This document shows positions 10,304 through 21,768 of a stretch of DNA of 64,000 nt, one piece after another. The DNA comes from Ophioceras dolichostomum (Eukaryota; Ascomycota; Sordariomycetes; Magnaporthales; Ophioceraceae), in NCBI GenBank assembly GCA_003049485.1, contig PYST01000218.1, positions 1-64,000 on the forward strand, written 5' to 3'. Below the pieces are notes generated by a model. That model did no database searches and was not told the DNA's origin. It saw nothing but the letters and a program-made list of their open reading frames with translations. The number at the start of each line of letters is the position of its first letter. Position 1 is the first letter of the stretch. The position numbers were made by a program, and so were the translations under genes.

Positions 10304-12340
10304 TTAACGCAACCGCTCTTGTGTGTCCGAAGCACCGCATGCGATGACATCCTCGAGTTTCCACCTCGGTGCCTTGATCACACCCTCCTGTCCTGTTTGC
10401 TTGCGCCACTCTGCCTCCGACTCGGGGCTTATACCCTCGGGAAGAGGCTCCAAGCCGCCGGCAATGCCGGTAGAGAACTTGAGTTGCAGAATGTCGCCAA
10501 CCTCGTCGCAGGCGGCGAGGAGGCGGTCCAGATCGTCTTTGTTGTGTGCCGACGAGACGCAGAACCGGGCCCGCGAGCTTATCAGGGGAGTGGCTGGGTA
10601 GCCGACAATGACGACGGATATCTTGCGCTTGAGCATCTCGTGGCTGAACGCCGGCATCTTGCCGGGGTGGTAGAGCATGATGGGGATGATGGGCGAGTCG
10701 TCGTGGCCGTAGACGATGAATCCGAGTCGCTTCAGCCCAAGGCGCAGGTACCGTGAGTTGAAAGCTATGCGCTGCAGGCGCTCCTCGCCTTGGCCGGGCA
10801 TCAACTCCCCCGTGATCAGCTTGAGAGACGCCAGGATCTGCATCAGGACCGATGGCGTGGGAGACTCGCCGAGCTGCATGCAGGTATTCGAGCTACGAAG
10901 CTTGTCGATGATGTGTTGGTCGGCCGCAACGTAGCCGCCATTGGCACCAAAGGACTTGGTCAACGTGCCCATGAGCACGTCCACGTCGGCCGGGTCGACG
11001 CCGAAGTAATCGCACACACCACGGCCACGCGGGCCAAGAGCGCCGATGCTGTGGGCCTCGTCCACGTAGACAAAGAACTTGTACTTCTTCTTGAGCGAGA
11101 GGATGCCGGGCAGGTCGCACATGGTGCCCTCCATGGAGTACAGGCCCTCGACGGCGACCAAAATCTTCTTCCACGGCCGGTGCGTGCGAGGCTGGCCCTG
11201 CGAGATTGCGTCACGCAGTTTCTTCTCCAGGTCCTCGACATCGTTGTGCCGGAATGACTGAATCACCGCGCCCGAGACACGGGCGCCGATGCGGATCGAT
11301 GCGTGGTTCAGCTCGTCCGACAGGATCAAGCAGCCCTTCGACACGAGCGCCGGGAACGAGCTGGCATTGGTGACGAAGCCCATTGAGAACACCATGGCGG
11401 CCGGCTTGCCCACAAACTGCGCGACCTCACGCTCGACCTCCAGCGCGAGGTCAGTCGTGCCGGCATCGGCGCGGGGGCTGCAGAGGCTCAGGCCATACCT
11501 CCTGACGCACTCCTCGACTGCGTCGGCGCACGGCCCCTCCGACTGAGCAAAGCCAAGGTAGTTGTAGGAGCTCATGTTGAGCGTCTCGCTGAAGGTGCCC
11601 GTGAACTGATACGTGCGGTTGAAATCGTCCGACTTGCGGTCCATGAGCGTGATGAAGCGGCCGGGCACGCCAGTAGTCGGTCGGGCGAAGCAGTCGTCCA
11701 GGCGCATCTTCAACCGCCGGACGTAGAAGTTATCGAAATCGTCGTTCAGCGGGGCGTAACCATTGGCCGCCTTGAGCGTGGCATAATGCTTCTTGTTACC
11801 GAAGCGCTTGCCGAAGAAGTCGCGAATGTGGCCTAGCACGATGAGGAACAGGTAGCTGATATATGTGGTGAGGACGAAGTAGTAAGGCGGCTCGTCGATA
11901 ACGGGCGGCTCCAGGGGCTCCCCCTGATGCTTGCTGACGTACAGGTGCGAAGGGCTGATCAGGGGGCCGAACTCTGCTTCTGCACGCCGCTGGCGAAGGG
12001 ACTCGGCCGTCGTCGAGTGCGATAGCGAAGTCGACAACTGCTCGTCGCCAGCCATCAAGTCAGCCCCATGTCCCACGGCTGAGGGAGACATGACAGCGAG
12101 TTGTGGCGAGGGACCGCTGCCTTGCTGCTGGTGCTGCTGGTGCAGTTGCTGCTGTTGCATTGCTAATGACAGCGCCTGCTGGGCCGAGGACGGCTCCTTC
12201 GTCCTTGTTGAAAAGAACTGGGTGAAACGGTTGCCTTTGGGCTGAGAGAGTCCTCTGTCGCCCGGCTTTTCAGACTGATGTGGCATACTGGAATTGGTCG
12301 AGGAACTTGTCGAAAAGAGGCTGCCGTTCTTTCGGGGCAT
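10304..12340 (-). CDS. lcb2: Serine palmitoyltransferase subunit 2
   Basis: Single exon, 678 residues. This is the PLP-binding catalytic subunit of serine palmitoyltransferase, which joins serine and palmitoyl-CoA to form 3-ketodihydrosphingosine at the ER membrane, the first step of sphingolipid synthesis. Residues 1-150 are a disordered Ser/Gln-rich extension with a broken Gln run at 62-73. A membrane segment lies at about 152-170 (PYYFVLTTYISYLFLIVLGH). The fold-type I aminotransferase core follows, with FVYVDEAHSIGALGPRGRG at 423-441 and the PLP-lysine motif GTLTKSFGANGGY, in which Lys462 should form the Schiff base. The protein is longer than yeast Lcb2 because of the N-terminal tail. 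The LCB1 partner is not in this window. The start ATG at 12340 is the first in the frame near conserved-looking sequence, but an inner Met (residue 19) is possible. Confidence 0.96.
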   Translation of the reverse strand: MPRKNGSLFSTSSSTNSSMPHQSEKPGDRGLSQPKGNRFTQFFSTRTKEPSSAQQALSLAMQQQQLHQQHQQQGSGPSPQLAVMSPSAVGHGADLMAGDEQLSTSLSHSTTAESLRQRRAEAEFGPLISPSHLYVSKHQGEPLEPPVIDEPPYYFVLTTYISYLFLIVLGHIRDFFGKRFGNKKHYATLKAANGYAPLNDDFDNFYVRRLKMRLDDCFARPTTGVPGRFITLMDRKSDDFNRTYQFTGTFSETLNMSSYNYLGFAQSEGPCADAVEECVRRYGLSLCSPRADAGTTDLALEVEREVAQFVGKPAAMVFSMGFVTNASSFPALVSKGCLILSDELNHASIRIGARVSGAVIQSFRHNDVEDLEKKLRDAISQGQPRTHRPWKKILVAVEGLYSMEGTMCDLPGILSLKKKYKFFVYVDEAHSIGALGPRGRGVCDYFGVDPADVDVLMGTLTKSFGANGGYVAADQHIIDKLRSSNTCMQLGESPTPSVLMQILASLKLITGELMPGQGEERLQRIAFNSRYLRLGLKRLGFIVYGHDDSPIIPIMLYHPGKMPAFSHEMLKRKISVVIVGYPATPLISSRARFCVSSAHNKDDLDRLLAACDEVGDILQLKFSTGIAGGLEPLPEGISPESEAEWRKQTGQEGVIKAPRWKLEDVIACGASDTQERLR

Positions 12341-14507
12341 CGCTCTCCAGAGTCGGCAGATGAGACGAGTCTGGAAGCGAAGAAAGGATCACGGCCGAGT
12401 CGAGGGGACGATGCGGAGCGGGCCACCAGAGATAGGCAGAACGGGATCGAATCTTAGGAGGACGGGAAACCTCGGAAGGAACGAAAAGAATCTGGACAGG
12501 ACAGACGAGTTCCCCAAGGCAAAGAATAACCTTGGGTGATAGCTACTAGATAGGACGAACAGCCAGTCAGATCTTGTGTTAGCGGCCGGTTTCCGACTTT
12601 GACTTGAAGAGCGGTGGGACTCTGGCGGTGGCGTCGGCGAATTCCTGACTCCGAACAATTGGACTATTGGGGGCACACACCGCCAGTCGAGGCGGGTAAC
12701 GGCGCGACCTGCAGCTTGCAGACAAGACTCGTGCGGCATTGCCCAGTCTAAACCCAAATCAATCCCCGCTGCCCCGATATGGGTGTACTCACGGTCGATA
12801 TGGTGTTGGCAATGAGCCGATCACAGCGCCTCCAGGAGGCAGAAAACCCTGCAGACGAGGTTGTCGGAGGCGATTGGAGGAACGAGCCGATCTTGTCTCG
12901 GTTGTTTGAAGAATTTGGAGTGCTCGCGCAAAGGAGCGTCGCGTTTCTGCTTGGCTTGGGGTAGCTCCTGCAAGGGGCAAGCTAGTTCGCACTGGCTGGC
13001 TTGCTGGCTGGCTGGGCTATTGCCAATATGAGGCCAACGAAAAACAGAAAAAGAAAAAAAGAAGACAAGAGGCGCAAAACACACCCACGCAGAGAAAAGA
13101 GACGAAACCGCCTCCCCAGCCGACAACCAACGGAGTGCCACGCACTCACACGCGCCGACTTGGTGGTCTGTCTACCGAATCCGCCTCTCTCCAAGTTGAC
13201 TTGGCAGCACGGAAAGCAAAGAGAGAGGGAGAGAAGGAGGAGGACGAATTTCGAAAAATTACGACGGGTAGGAGCAGAGGCAAACTCTTGACCTCGATTG
13301 GACGATTGGACGGATATAAGGCAGCTCGGGGCCAGAACCAAAGCCTACTGGTACCGGACAGTTCGGGTGCGTGCGCCAACATTGAATCCATAGCTTCGAA
13401 AATTAGGGAACACCCAGAGAAAAGGGAGGGAGGGAGACTAGGATGGCTGTGACAGCAGCGACAATTGCAGAGGTACCAGATGGCACCCAGGACGGCGCCT
13501 GCGACGCCTGCGACGCCTGCCACTACCCAAGCGGCAGGTACCTCCCGAAGTCCCACATCGATGAACGGGTCATGCCAGAAGGAGGGGATGGTTCTGATTC
13601 GCCTTTAGCCCATCACGTCCCCACAAGCCTCCATGATTAAGTGAGACGCAATTTTGGGCGACCCCTTTCTCGCCGGGAATTGGTAATGCGTCGCGGGAGT
13701 AATCGGGCTTGAGTTATCAGCCGAGTCCGATCGATGTTCGAAGATCGCTGGCTCGCTCTCGTAATCCTCGAAAACATGAACGGATTCCAAGACGGTGAGG
13801 AATCTTGATGTACATATGTAGTGCTTGTCATCAGACGATAGGCTATTCCGTTACAGGGTGCAGACTGCAGATCCGCTGTCTGGTCTGCAGCATCAGCAAC
13901 ATGCAGCCTTGTCTTTCTCCAGGTATGTTCCATTGGTAGGTCTAAAAATTCCCCTCGTCGGAGATCCCTTGCACATGTGAGTGCCTTAGCCTTGCCAGGT
14001 GTCAGTGTTAGACCGCAATTGAATCGCGACGGAAGACATGCGTACCGCTACAGGCGAGAGAGAACCCTAACAGTACATCTGCCTAAGTTTGTTCAGACAG
14101 GCGCATGGGCGCTGACATAGTAGTCTGGGTCCGGTTGTCCAGCTATATCCGTGCGTTCCCGGTCCCCGTCCACACCTTCGCCGATGTCCGAAATTACGGG
14201 GGTCCGGCATTCATTGTCCGGCAACCACATAGTCGGGTCCGGCACTCTTTTCCTTAACAAAAACCATATTTACATACACGGAATGCCTGCCCCCTAGTCC
14301 CTCCTCGATGACCCATTGATTATATTTGCTGCTCCCTTCTTTACCGCAAATACCAAACCTGCCAAGGTATCTGGCAGGTGCCAACCTAGGTTACCCGAGG
14401 TAGTTAAGGCCCCAACTGGAGTTGTTGAGCGGTTTGACTACCGAGGTTCCTACTACCTACCACCTGGGAAGGTAGATACAGGTTGACACCAACCAGACAT
14501 TTTTGAC
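12341..14507. other. Divergent intergenic region, LCB2 / acetoacetyl-CoA synthetase
   Basis: This 2.2-kb region should carry both promoters. It contains purine-rich tracts near 13030-13090 and 13200-13260, a short GCGACGCCT repeat near 13500-13518, and a CCTAGG core at 14395. Short frames are unlike proteins. Confidence 0.55.
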
Positions 14508-16943
14508 ATGTCAGCCATGAGCGTTTCCGACGCTTCGGCCACTCGCGAGGGCGAGCATGAAAAGAGGCAGAACGGAGGATTATTCGCGGAGACAATGGGT
14601 GCGAGGGAGCTCTGGAGCCATCCAGATCCCTCGTCGACGAGAATGTGGGCGTTCCTCAAACATGTCAACGCCAACTACTCACTCATGCTCGACAGCTACG
14701 CTCAGTTGTACCAATGGTCGATCGAAAACCCGGCCGCTTTCTGGGAAGAGACCTGGCACTTCGCCGGCATCACTGCGTCCAAGGCCTTCGATGTTGCCCT
14801 GCCGGCGGGACCCATGTTTCCTCGCCCAGACTTCTTCAGTGGGGCGCTTCTGAACTTCGCTGAAAACCTGCTCTTCCCGACCAACGTCGAGGTCGACGAT
14901 TCGGCCGTGGCTATCGTGACGGTTACCGAGGGCACCTCCAGGGAGATGACATGGGCGGAGCTCCGAGAATTGGTGCGCCGCTGCTCGGCCTCACTCCGCG
15001 CAGCCGGTACCCGCAGTGGTGACGTTGTGGCCGGCTACGTCTCGAATCACGTGGAGGCCCTCGCGGTCATGCTTGCTGCCGCCTCTATTGGCGCTGTATG
15101 GACTGGCATCAGTCCCGACAACGGCGTGAGCGCCGTGCTCGACCGGCTCGCGCAGATTGGGCCCAAGGTGCTTTTTGCCGACAATGGCACCTTGTACAAC
15201 GGGAAGACATGGCCATGCACGGCCAAAACGCGCGATATCACCGCTGCCCTGCGAGGAATTGGCCTCGAGCTCGTCGTTGTCATCGAGAGCCTTGAAGGAC
15301 TGGGCTTGGGGCTGGAGGAGTTGCGGTCAGCCAACATCCGGGTCGAGGGCCTTGCCGGATTCCTAGCCACCAAGGACGCCTCACCGCCCGAGCCGCTGCA
15401 CTTCGAGCAGCTGCCGCCAGCACACCCCCTATACATCCTCTACTCGAGCGGAACCACCGGTCTCCCCAAGGCCATCGTCCACACAGCGCTCGGCACGCTG
15501 ATCCAGCACAAGAAGGAGCATCTGTTGCACTGCTCCATGACGGCAAAGTCACGACTACTATACTATACCACAAGTATGTTAGGGTCCATCTAGCTTTGCC
15601 TCTTTGTTTGAGGTCATCTCCTGCCCTGATGTTATAAAGGGGGATGGAGGAATGGACTCTCTCGGTTTACCTACGTCATTTGTCGATTGGCTAATACCTA
15701 CAACTTCTGCATTGGAACGCCGCAATCGACACAGCTTCGTGGATGATGTGGCATTGGAGCGTGTCGGCCCTGGCTGTGGGCGCATCGCTCGTTCTATATT
15801 CGGGCTCTCCGTTCAAGCCAGAGGGCCTTTTATCGCTCCCCAAGCTGCTATCCTCCCTCCGCGTCACACATTTCGGCACTTCAGCGGCTTACCTGACGAC
15901 GCTAGAGGCCAGCCAGGTCTATCCCGTGAAAGACACGAGCCTCAATCTCGACTGCCTGGAGGCGATATACTCCACTGCGGCCCCGCTGCCGCCGTCGACA
16001 TTCTCGTTCGTCTATGAGGCTTTCCCGGGCCGCGTGAACCTCGCGTCCATCACCGGCGGCACTGACATCATCTCGCTGTTTGGAGCCCCGTGCCCCCTGC
16101 TCCCCGTACTGGTGGGAGAGATTCAGGGTCCCGGCCTTGGCATGGCCATCGGCGTCATCGAGTCTGACTCCGACCCGGAGAAGCCTCTCTTTGCACCCTC
16201 AGGCGAGCCCGGCGACCTCGTCTGCACCAGACCCTTCCCCTGCCAGCCGCTCACATTCTTTGGCCCCGGAGGCGACTCGAAATACCGCGAGGCGTATTTC
16301 ACACGGTTTCCGGGCATGTGGCACCACGGTGACTTTGTGCGCATGAACTCCTCAGGCGGACTCGTGATGCTGGGCAGGTCTGATGGGGTGCTCAAACCCG
16401 CGGGAGTCCGCTTCGGCTCGGCCGAGATCTACAATATTCTTGCCAAGTTCTTCGCCGCCGAAGTAGAAGACAGCCTCTGCGTTGGTCGCCGGAGACAGAC
16501 CGACACCGACGAGACGGTCTGTCTCTTCGTCGTGATGGCCAAGGGGAAGACCTTCGACGATACTCTCAGAGGGAAAATAAAGGGCACGATCCGTGCGGAA
16601 CTGAGCCCTAGACATGTCCCCGGAGTCATCGACGAGTGCTTGGGAGGGATCCCTAGGACGGGCAATGGGAAAAAGTAAGACTCTTTCCGACTTCTGCACC
16701 CCCTCCCCCCCCTCCCTGTTTGCTGTTCCCTCTCTTGCCCTCCAGCTTCTAGTGTCCCTGATTCCTTAGCCTCGACGGAACATTGACAGATCAATACCCA
16801 TCAGGATCGAAGTTGCCGTGAAGCAGATTTTATCGGGTATGGAGGTGAAGGTTAACGCAAGCGTATCCAATCCTGAGTCGCTGGAGTGGTTCAGAGAATG
16901 GTGCGGTCGCAATCCCTTACGGCCCGCGGAAGGTGCCTTATAA
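14508..16943 (+). CDS. Acetoacetyl-CoA synthetase
   Basis: Three exons: 14508..15573, 15735..16674 and 16805..16943, giving 714 residues. Donors GTATGT and GTAAGA; acceptors CACAG and ATCAG; phases close. It is an ANL-superfamily acyl-CoA ligase that activates acetoacetate with ATP and CoA in the cytosol. The N-terminal region ELWSHPDPSSTRMWAFLKHV, and then YQWSIENPAAFWEETWHF, mark the acetoacetyl-CoA rather than acetyl-CoA branch. The AMP-binding loop YSSGTTGLPKAIVH lies near 311-324, YYTTTSWMMWHW spans the first junction, and the C-terminal PRTGNGKK motif with the adenylation-step lysine is at 662-669. The second intron splits the codon of the last Lys of that motif. The last exon encodes IEVAVKQILSGMEVKV to the end at GAL. 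The role may be use of acetoacetate from leucine breakdown or ketone pools; nothing nearby confirms it. Confidence 0.95.
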
Positions 16944-17783
16944 TGGATGCCCCAACGACCGTTTCGGGCTCTCCCGAAATATTAAAGGCTTTTACAGGCA
17001 TAAAGGACGGGCAGGTTAGGCGCTATGAGACAATTCTGTTTAAGTGATGTCATTCGCGGCCAAAAAAGCTGGTATGGGGGCCTGCCGGCCAATAGACAGA
17101 AATCTAGACAGGTAACTACACCTACCTACCTAGGTACTTACCTAGGTACTTAGATAGGTGGTGAGAGTGTAAGTACATCTATCGATGGTTCACCTCGATA
17201 GGTAGATCTATAATGCTCATTCATGGCTTCGACCAAGCCCGTATGGTGGTTCGTCAAGGTCCTTGTTGTTCTTCGAGCAGTCCTAGCTCATCGAGCCCTC
17301 CCTCTCTTGACGCTGCATGTATGTAACGCGGGCAGCCAGCAGCTAGCATCCAAGATCCGGTAGCCCTTCAATACCGAGGGGGGATGGGGCCGATCCTGAA
17401 ATATCCGCCCTACCACCCCCGTCCTTACAAAAAAGGACACCATTCCGGTGTCCAAGACATCCGCTGGACTGCTCATAGGTAGGCAGCAACGCCAGTAATA
17501 TAGAGCGCGAAGTGACCGAATGTAAAGGTCCGGTGTGCCGCGCAAGGCAAGAGAAGATACTGATGCTTGAGCTCTTGGTCTTCTCCGCCATCGAATAGCA
17601 CACCCATCCTTGCCAGACATTGCCTGCGCACCCGCCAAGTCTCTGTCCGAAGAAAGAGAGAGAAGCGATGCGACTCAACAGTCGTTTGCTGGGATGCGCC
17701 ATTCCCGGTGGACGTGATGGGTAGGACGGGCGCTCGCAATGCCACCGCCACCGCCTACACTCCGCGGGGCGGAAGGAACTGCT
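16944..17783. other. Convergent intergenic region with CCTAGGTA repeats
   Basis: These are the 3' flanks of acetoacetyl-CoA synthetase and NHX1. It contains two close copies of a 12-base unit, ACCTAGGTACTT, at 17128-17151 and further TAGGTA words. No gene is supported. Confidence 0.55.
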
Positions 17784-20134
17784 CTAGCTTGGCCCACTCC
17801 CACGGCCGGCACCCCCGTCTAGCAACAGCTTGGGCTTGATATAGTCCTCATCCAGCTGTTTGAACAAGGCTGACGGGTCTTCTGTGCTAAAAAGTTGGCG
17901 GATCGCCGCTGTGGCCGACAAGCCCGCACCACCGCTCTCCGTGTTTGTCCTATTTCTGCTGCCATCGGCCACGCTGCCGCTGCCACTGCCACCGCTATCA
18001 GCCTCCTCCGCGGGTGTCGTTGGCGGCAGGGGGCTCGACCTCCTTCTCGGGGCTGGTGGTGGCAGATCAGATGTGTCGATATCACTCCCCACGTCAGAGT
18101 CTGTGGCACTAGTCGAGTGACCGAGTAGATCCGTACGCTCGATGTCATCGCGAGCGGATGACCCACCGCGCCCGAGGCTGGAAGGGCGCGGCATGCCAAG
18201 CGGCGAGCGGTGGCCCGAGGCCCAGCCACCTCCCTGGCTGTCTCGGTCTCGACCAGAACTAGCGCCCTGCTTGCCGTTTGAACGGCCGTGGCGACTGCTA
18301 TCGACACGATCTAGGGGTAGGATCGAGCCGCGATGCCTGGGGTTGAAGCCTATGCCGGTGTTCGAGCGCTTGTAGATGCCGCCGCCACCCCCGACGGCCT
18401 CGATATCGAACTCATCGTCAGAGTCGATCTCATCCACGACGCCAGTCCGGATGCCCAAGATCTCGAGCATGCGCGCAGTGGTGCCGCCGAAAATTATGAC
18501 GGTGAGCACTACGACGACTAGCACGGTGGCCTTGAATGCGCGATGATCCTTGGCAGTAAGAAGGGCAGCGAGGGCGACGCCGACGGCGCCGCGCAAGCCG
18601 GCCCAGAAGAGCATGGCCTGGTAGCTGTAGGGGAGCTCGTCGGCAGCGTCAGGCATGCCGCGGCGGCGAGCCCGGTAGCGGATGAACCAGTTGATGGTGC
18701 GCGACAGTGGGAAGACGGCGACCCAGCGAGCGGCGCAGACGGCCATGACGGTCACAATGATCAACAGCGGCTGGAACTGCAGATCCTTGTCCGTGAAGAG
18801 TGACAGGCCCAGGTAGATGAAGATGAAGTTCTCCGACAGCTGGGCCAGCACCTGGAAGAGGTACTTGGTCGTCAGCTGCGTACGCCGCGACATGTTGAAG
18901 TAGGCATAGTGCTTTAGGGTGATGCCGCAGAACAGAAGCGACACGATGCCCGACATGTGCACGGCCTGGGAGAAGTAGTAGGTCGCGTACGCGATTAGGA
19001 CGATTAGGCAGCTCTCGATCTTGGGGTATCGTCGCACGTAGGTGTATTTGAGGCCGAGGGCGGTGACGATGCCGACGAGGGCGCCGATCGTCAAGCTCCC
19101 AAAGAAGTCGCGCAGGAAGATCCAGATGCCCCAGAAGAGCGTGACCACGCCCGCGCCGCTACCCCCTGCCGTGCCCGTGCGCGACTTCTGGGCAGACTCG
19201 AAAATGACGATGGCGATGGCGTCGTTGAGGATCGATTCGCCGAAAATGATGGTGTAGAGCTTGGGGTCAACCTTGTAGGAGTTGAAGATGGCAAGGATCG
19301 TGACGGGATCCGTGGCTGACAGTGTGGCGCCGACCGAGATGGCATCGATCCAATTCATCGTCACCGATTCGACCGGGAGGTGTGTGTAGAGATATAGGAT
19401 CACACCGATCACCACGGCCGACAGGAAGGTGCCGGCAAAGGCAAAGGTCAGGATGGTGCCGATGTTCCGGAAGAAGTTGGCCTGGTGCAACTCGTAACCC
19501 GACGACAAGATGATCGGCGGCAACAGTAGGTTGAAGAATATCTGGTAGTCGAAGCTGACGAGATCCTGGATGCTGTCCCCGGCGGCGACCCGGAGAATCA
19601 AGCCCACGACCATTCCTGTAAACTCGCTCAAAGGTCAGCCCAGCTCGACCAGCCAGGCCCGGCAAAGAACTTCTCGGGGGAGGGGGAGGAGGAGGAGGGG
19701 CGAAGAGACGGACCGGCGAAGATGGACACGACCGTCTCGTGGATGGCCGTGACTTTTTTCTGCTGCAAGAAGTAGCTGGCGAAGAAGGCGACGATGAGGA
19801 GCGCGATGAGAATGAACAGAGCCCATGATGAATATGTCTCCTTCTTAGACGAGTCCTCTAATCAGGTCGAGACGAGCAACGGGCGAGGTTAATAACCGAA
19901 ACAATCGCAGACAGCGGAAGAGCGGAAGAGCTGAAGAGCTCCTGGATGACGACACTTACCTCCCGATTCTCCCTCCTCGGCGGCTCGGCCTGTTTCTGGT
20001 TAGCGATCCTCTTTCCGAAAGCATGCTCTGCTCCCACGCTTAGCACCGAGCAGCACGAGGTGCCCAGTCGGATGGAGATGGATACACGTACGAGAAAGCT
20101 CAACAACGAGCCCGGCGGCAGCTTCCGCGAACAT
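17784..20134 (-). CDS. nhx1: Endosomal/vacuolar Na+(K+)/H+ exchanger Nhx1
   Basis: Four exons: 20134..20092, 19989..19960, 19857..19714 and 19615..17784, giving 682 residues. The 30-base second exon is preceded by GCTAAC and AAACAG; phases close throughout. It exchanges lumenal H+ for cytosolic Na+ or K+ in late endosomes and vacuoles. The N-terminal end is MFAEAAAGLVVELS, then an acidic stretch and a first membrane segment (SSWALFILIALLIVAFFASY). The CPA1 antiporter core includes FFNLLLPPII at 99-108 (amiloride-site type), ATDPV at 173-177 and GESILNDA at 198-205, with the transport-critical ND pair. Some 10-12 membrane segments end near residue 450. The cytosolic tail is disordered, with ERTDLL at 565-570 and an acidic Asp-rich part. 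An apparent start at 19631 lies inside an intron. The first exon is the least certain part. Confidence 0.92.
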
Positions 20135-21768
20135 GATGAGGGGAGTCTTTCTGATGACAGAACGCGAGCGTTGCGACAGGGGTCAGGCGGCCAGCGCTGC
20201 TGCTCGCAAGTGAGCAATTCGCAACCAAGCGAGACACCATCAACAAGGGAGATTTTACAACAAACAGGCCGGGCTGGATGCGGTCGTCGTTGAGGATTCG
20301 ATATGCGTCCGGGTTGTTCTGGGCGGTAGTATCAGTAGATCATTGAGCTTGCGTAACTGCGGTTTACGACACCTTGCCTCCAACACCTGCATGCGGCGGA
20401 TTAGGAGGTGATAGGTCAGCGGCGCACGTGGAGAACGTAACAAGCCACTACCAGCAGGCATCAGAGCCACCTAACTACGGGTACCTTAGTTGCAGTTAGG
20501 CGGGCTGGGTCAACCACCAGACCAGACAAGACTCGTTTCAGCTAGCTAGAAAAATCTCCCTGCTCTCCCCAGAGAGAACAGAAATAGGTAAGTAGGTACC
20601 TAGGTACCTATTCCGCAGAATATACCGAAAAGGAAGAGAGAAAGAAGGAAGACCTGCCTAGGTGCCTACTACCTAGGTAGGTACCTTGGTGCCTACACCG
20701 AGCCCTGTAGCAGAGAAACCTCTTCCAGGGTGAATGAATCATTGCTAAAGGTCCAGTTATTCATCCGGTCCCAGGATCTCTCCTAAGTTCTAAGTTGCCG
20801 GAGTTGAGTCGATGTACCGTTCAGCTAGCGTCTGGGACACCATATTTTGAAAGCCTCTGCGCTGCTGTCCCTCCACCCCCACATCAAGTTGGGGCGCGAT
20901 TCCGGACGGAGAATCTACGGAATAATGCAGGTAGGCAGTGAGCTGGAAACTGAAAAGGGGCCAGTCAGTCATGCCGGCCAGTCAGCAGCTGAGCCGTGCC
21001 TGGAATAATTGGCATGTACACACACGCCTTCACAGAGACAGTCGTAGACTGGATCTGCGGGAACGTCCTCATGACGCAACAGGCACCGTCCATCGGAACA
21101 CCGATGCGCGCACCAACAACGACAGTCTAGATACTGCGGCCCAATCCAGGTCGCACTCAGGCGCGCCATTCGAGTCTCGTGGCAGCATTCTATTGAGCGC
21201 ATGATTCCCGTCTCCTCCTCCGTATTCCGGCTGCTACTGTTGAGTTTAGTGGTTGCACGGTGGTGTTCTGCTGTATCCGGTACATGTAGCGTCGAAACCT
21301 TATAAGTTAGGGGATGCTTCGTAGGTCCTTCAGCGCTGTTGCGAGGCTCAGGCTGCTGCCTCGGCTGAGCTCTCATCAGCACCCATTCGCGTGCCGCATG
21401 CACTTGTTGTCAACCTGAGACCTATTAGTCTTCTTCCTCTCTCACAGGCCTCATATTTCATCCCCTTCCACTCAAAAGTTTCTGGCTTTCAGCATTCAGA
21501 GCCTCTTTTCTTTTCCCTTTCCATCCTTTTTCTTATACCCAGGAGAGTCCAGAGCAACATTCATCTCGCCCCAGTTCTCGGCCCCTAGCCACGCTGACAG
21601 ACCCCAAAGCACCCTCTGCGAATTAGCGCCTTGACACACCTCCCACCAAAGTCTCCTCCTCCCTCGAAGTAAGCACCCAGGCAGGTACCAGACAAGTAGA
21701 CAGCCACATCCAAAGTCGAGCCCACAAATTTCAAAGCCGCCGTTGCGCAGTCTCGTCCGTCTCGTCGC
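20135..21768. other. Divergent intergenic region, NHX1 / sugar transporter
   Basis: This is probably both promoters. It holds the densest CCTAGGTA palindromes of the window (20590-20700) and a pyrimidine-rich tract at about 21420-21560 just upstream of the sugar transporter. No coding signal. Confidence 0.55.
20593..20610. repeat. Perfect 18-base palindrome of the CCTAGGTA family
   Basis: TAGGTACCTAGGTACCTA equals its own reverse complement. Related imperfect copies follow at about 20656-20695 and at many other intergenic sites in the window. Function is unknown. Confidence 0.75.

Noticed and set aside
14508..16943. Acetyl-CoA synthetase as identity of the ligase
   Set aside because: The N-terminal block (ELWSHPDPSSTRMWAF, YQWSIENPAAFWEETWHF) and total length match the acetoacetyl-CoA synthetase branch.
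19615..19631. NHX1 start at the Met at 19631
   Set aside because: It lies inside the third intron; the conserved IFAGMVVGLILR block requires joining 19714 to 19615.
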